From JALHTG01 sp964653695 (GTDB lineage Archaea; Thermoproteota; Bathyarchaeia; 40CM-2-53-6; JALHTG01): DNA of 5,528 bases. The stretch is from the NCBI GenBank assembly GCA_964653695.1, contig CAZZFQ010000078.1, positions 1-5,528 of the forward strand. The letters run 5' to 3'. The stretch's first letter is position 1; each line of letters starts with the position of its first letter. The notes below the pieces were generated by a model. It was not told the origin of the DNA. It saw nothing but the letters and a program-made list of their open reading frames with translations, and made no database searches. Positions 5,329-5,528 of this stretch are shown here, piece after piece. The position numbers and the translations under genes were made by a program.

Positions 5329-5345
5329 GTATATACACCTGTATA
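5329..5345 (+). promoter_or_regulatory. TATA element overlapped by a 14-bp palindrome (candidate operator)
   Basis: The TATA-like GTATATAC lies at about 5329-5336, behind a purine-rich stretch (GAGAAGGAGG). TATACA (5332-5337) and TGTATA (5340-5345) form perfect 6-bp arms around CC. Initiation would fall near 5357, 13 nt before the ATG at 5370. The dyad overlapping the TATA box is what a repressor site looks like. Confidence 0.45.
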
Positions 5346-5369
5346 GCGTTTTCCTAGAATTGCAGATCT

Positions 5370-5528
5370 ATGTGGCTAGGCTCAGCCTTCCTACAAAGGG
5401 CACTGCCACAGCCCGGTCGGAGTCTCATTGAATTCACGTCTACCCTTGCGTACAAGCGATATGCCGCAAACGTGGCAGCCACGATTGACAGGATCTCTTC
5501 TTACCCAGCAAACATTAAGAGTTCGACG
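5370..5528 (+). CDS. Possible gene start, runs off right edge (unknown)
   Basis: From the ATG at 5370, after an in-frame TAG at 5355-5357, the frame is open for all 53 codons to the window edge. The product begins MWLGSAFLQRALPQPGRS; the later part (EFTSTLAYKRYAANVAATID, then RISSYPANI) has a natural, helical-looking composition. I do not recognise it. Support comes from the open frame and the TATA/palindrome element at the right distance upstream. Against it: short length, no Shine-Dalgarno site, and a competing open frame on the other strand (5391-5528). If it is not a gene, 5203-5528 is non-coding apart from the hairpins and the palindrome. Confidence 0.35.
   Translation, partial: MWLGSAFLQRALPQPGRSLIEFTSTLAYKRYAANVAATIDRISSYPANIKSST

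Noticed and set aside
5391..5528. Minus-strand open frame with a CHVCG pair and a later Cys, zinc-ribbon-like
   Set aside because: Ends directly after a single third Cys (WQCPL), so no four-ligand site; the plus-strand frame has a better placed promoter. Cannot be settled at the edge.
1..5528. Search for tRNA genes, CRISPR repeats and insertion-sequence ends
   Set aside because: No cloverleaf with a T-loop, no spaced direct repeats, and no transposase motifs or terminal inverted repeats with target duplications were found by eye.

Overview
The window looks archaeal. The upstream elements are BRE/TATA-like rather than -35/-10, Shine-Dalgarno motifs of the GGAGGTG type precede several starts, and the protein set fits: a family 5 (UDGb-like) uracil-DNA glycosylase, an acetamidase/formamidase, and a winged-helix protein of a style common in archaeal hypothetical proteins. 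Hand-counted samples give GC of about 45-58 %. A mesophilic or moderately thermophilic Thermoproteota lineage (Bathyarchaeia/Nitrososphaeria-like) is my guess from protein style. No rRNA, tRNA, CRISPR array or recognisable mobile element was found.

Layout, left to right. (1) A minus-strand cluster at 1-1313 is read right to left: DinB-family protein (837-1313), flavin reductase-like split-barrel protein (260-823 or 835), then the start of a secreted protein that leaves the window at its left edge (1-218). The genes are tightly packed (1-13 nt, then 41 nt), and one BRE/TATA promoter at 1361-1376 probably drives them all. (2) Positions 1314-1685 hold that promoter, several dyad symmetries, a hairpin with a T-run, and a small plus-strand gene for a single-pass membrane peptide (43-55 aa). 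(3) A minus-strand acetamidase/formamidase family gene occupies 1768-2715. (4) A 213-291 bp divergent spacer, depending on the start chosen, leads to a plus-strand pair: a winged-helix protein (about 3007-3483) and a coiled-coil plus HEPN-like protein (3499-4296) with an R-x4-H motif. A 10-bp RNA hairpin and a 13-bp palindrome follow. (5) A plus-strand UDGb-like uracil-DNA glycosylase (4528-5202) has a strong Shine-Dalgarno site that fixes its start; two tandem hairpins follow its stop. (6) At the right edge a TATA element overlapped by a perfect 14-bp palindrome precedes a possible gene that runs out of the window (5370-5528).

The metabolic and repair genes look like ordinary stand-alone housekeeping functions. 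The least familiar part is the winged-helix/HEPN pair. It has the organisation expected of a regulator plus a putative RNA-targeting or scaffold protein, as in toxin-antitoxin or abortive-infection loci, but that role is inferred from domain architecture only.
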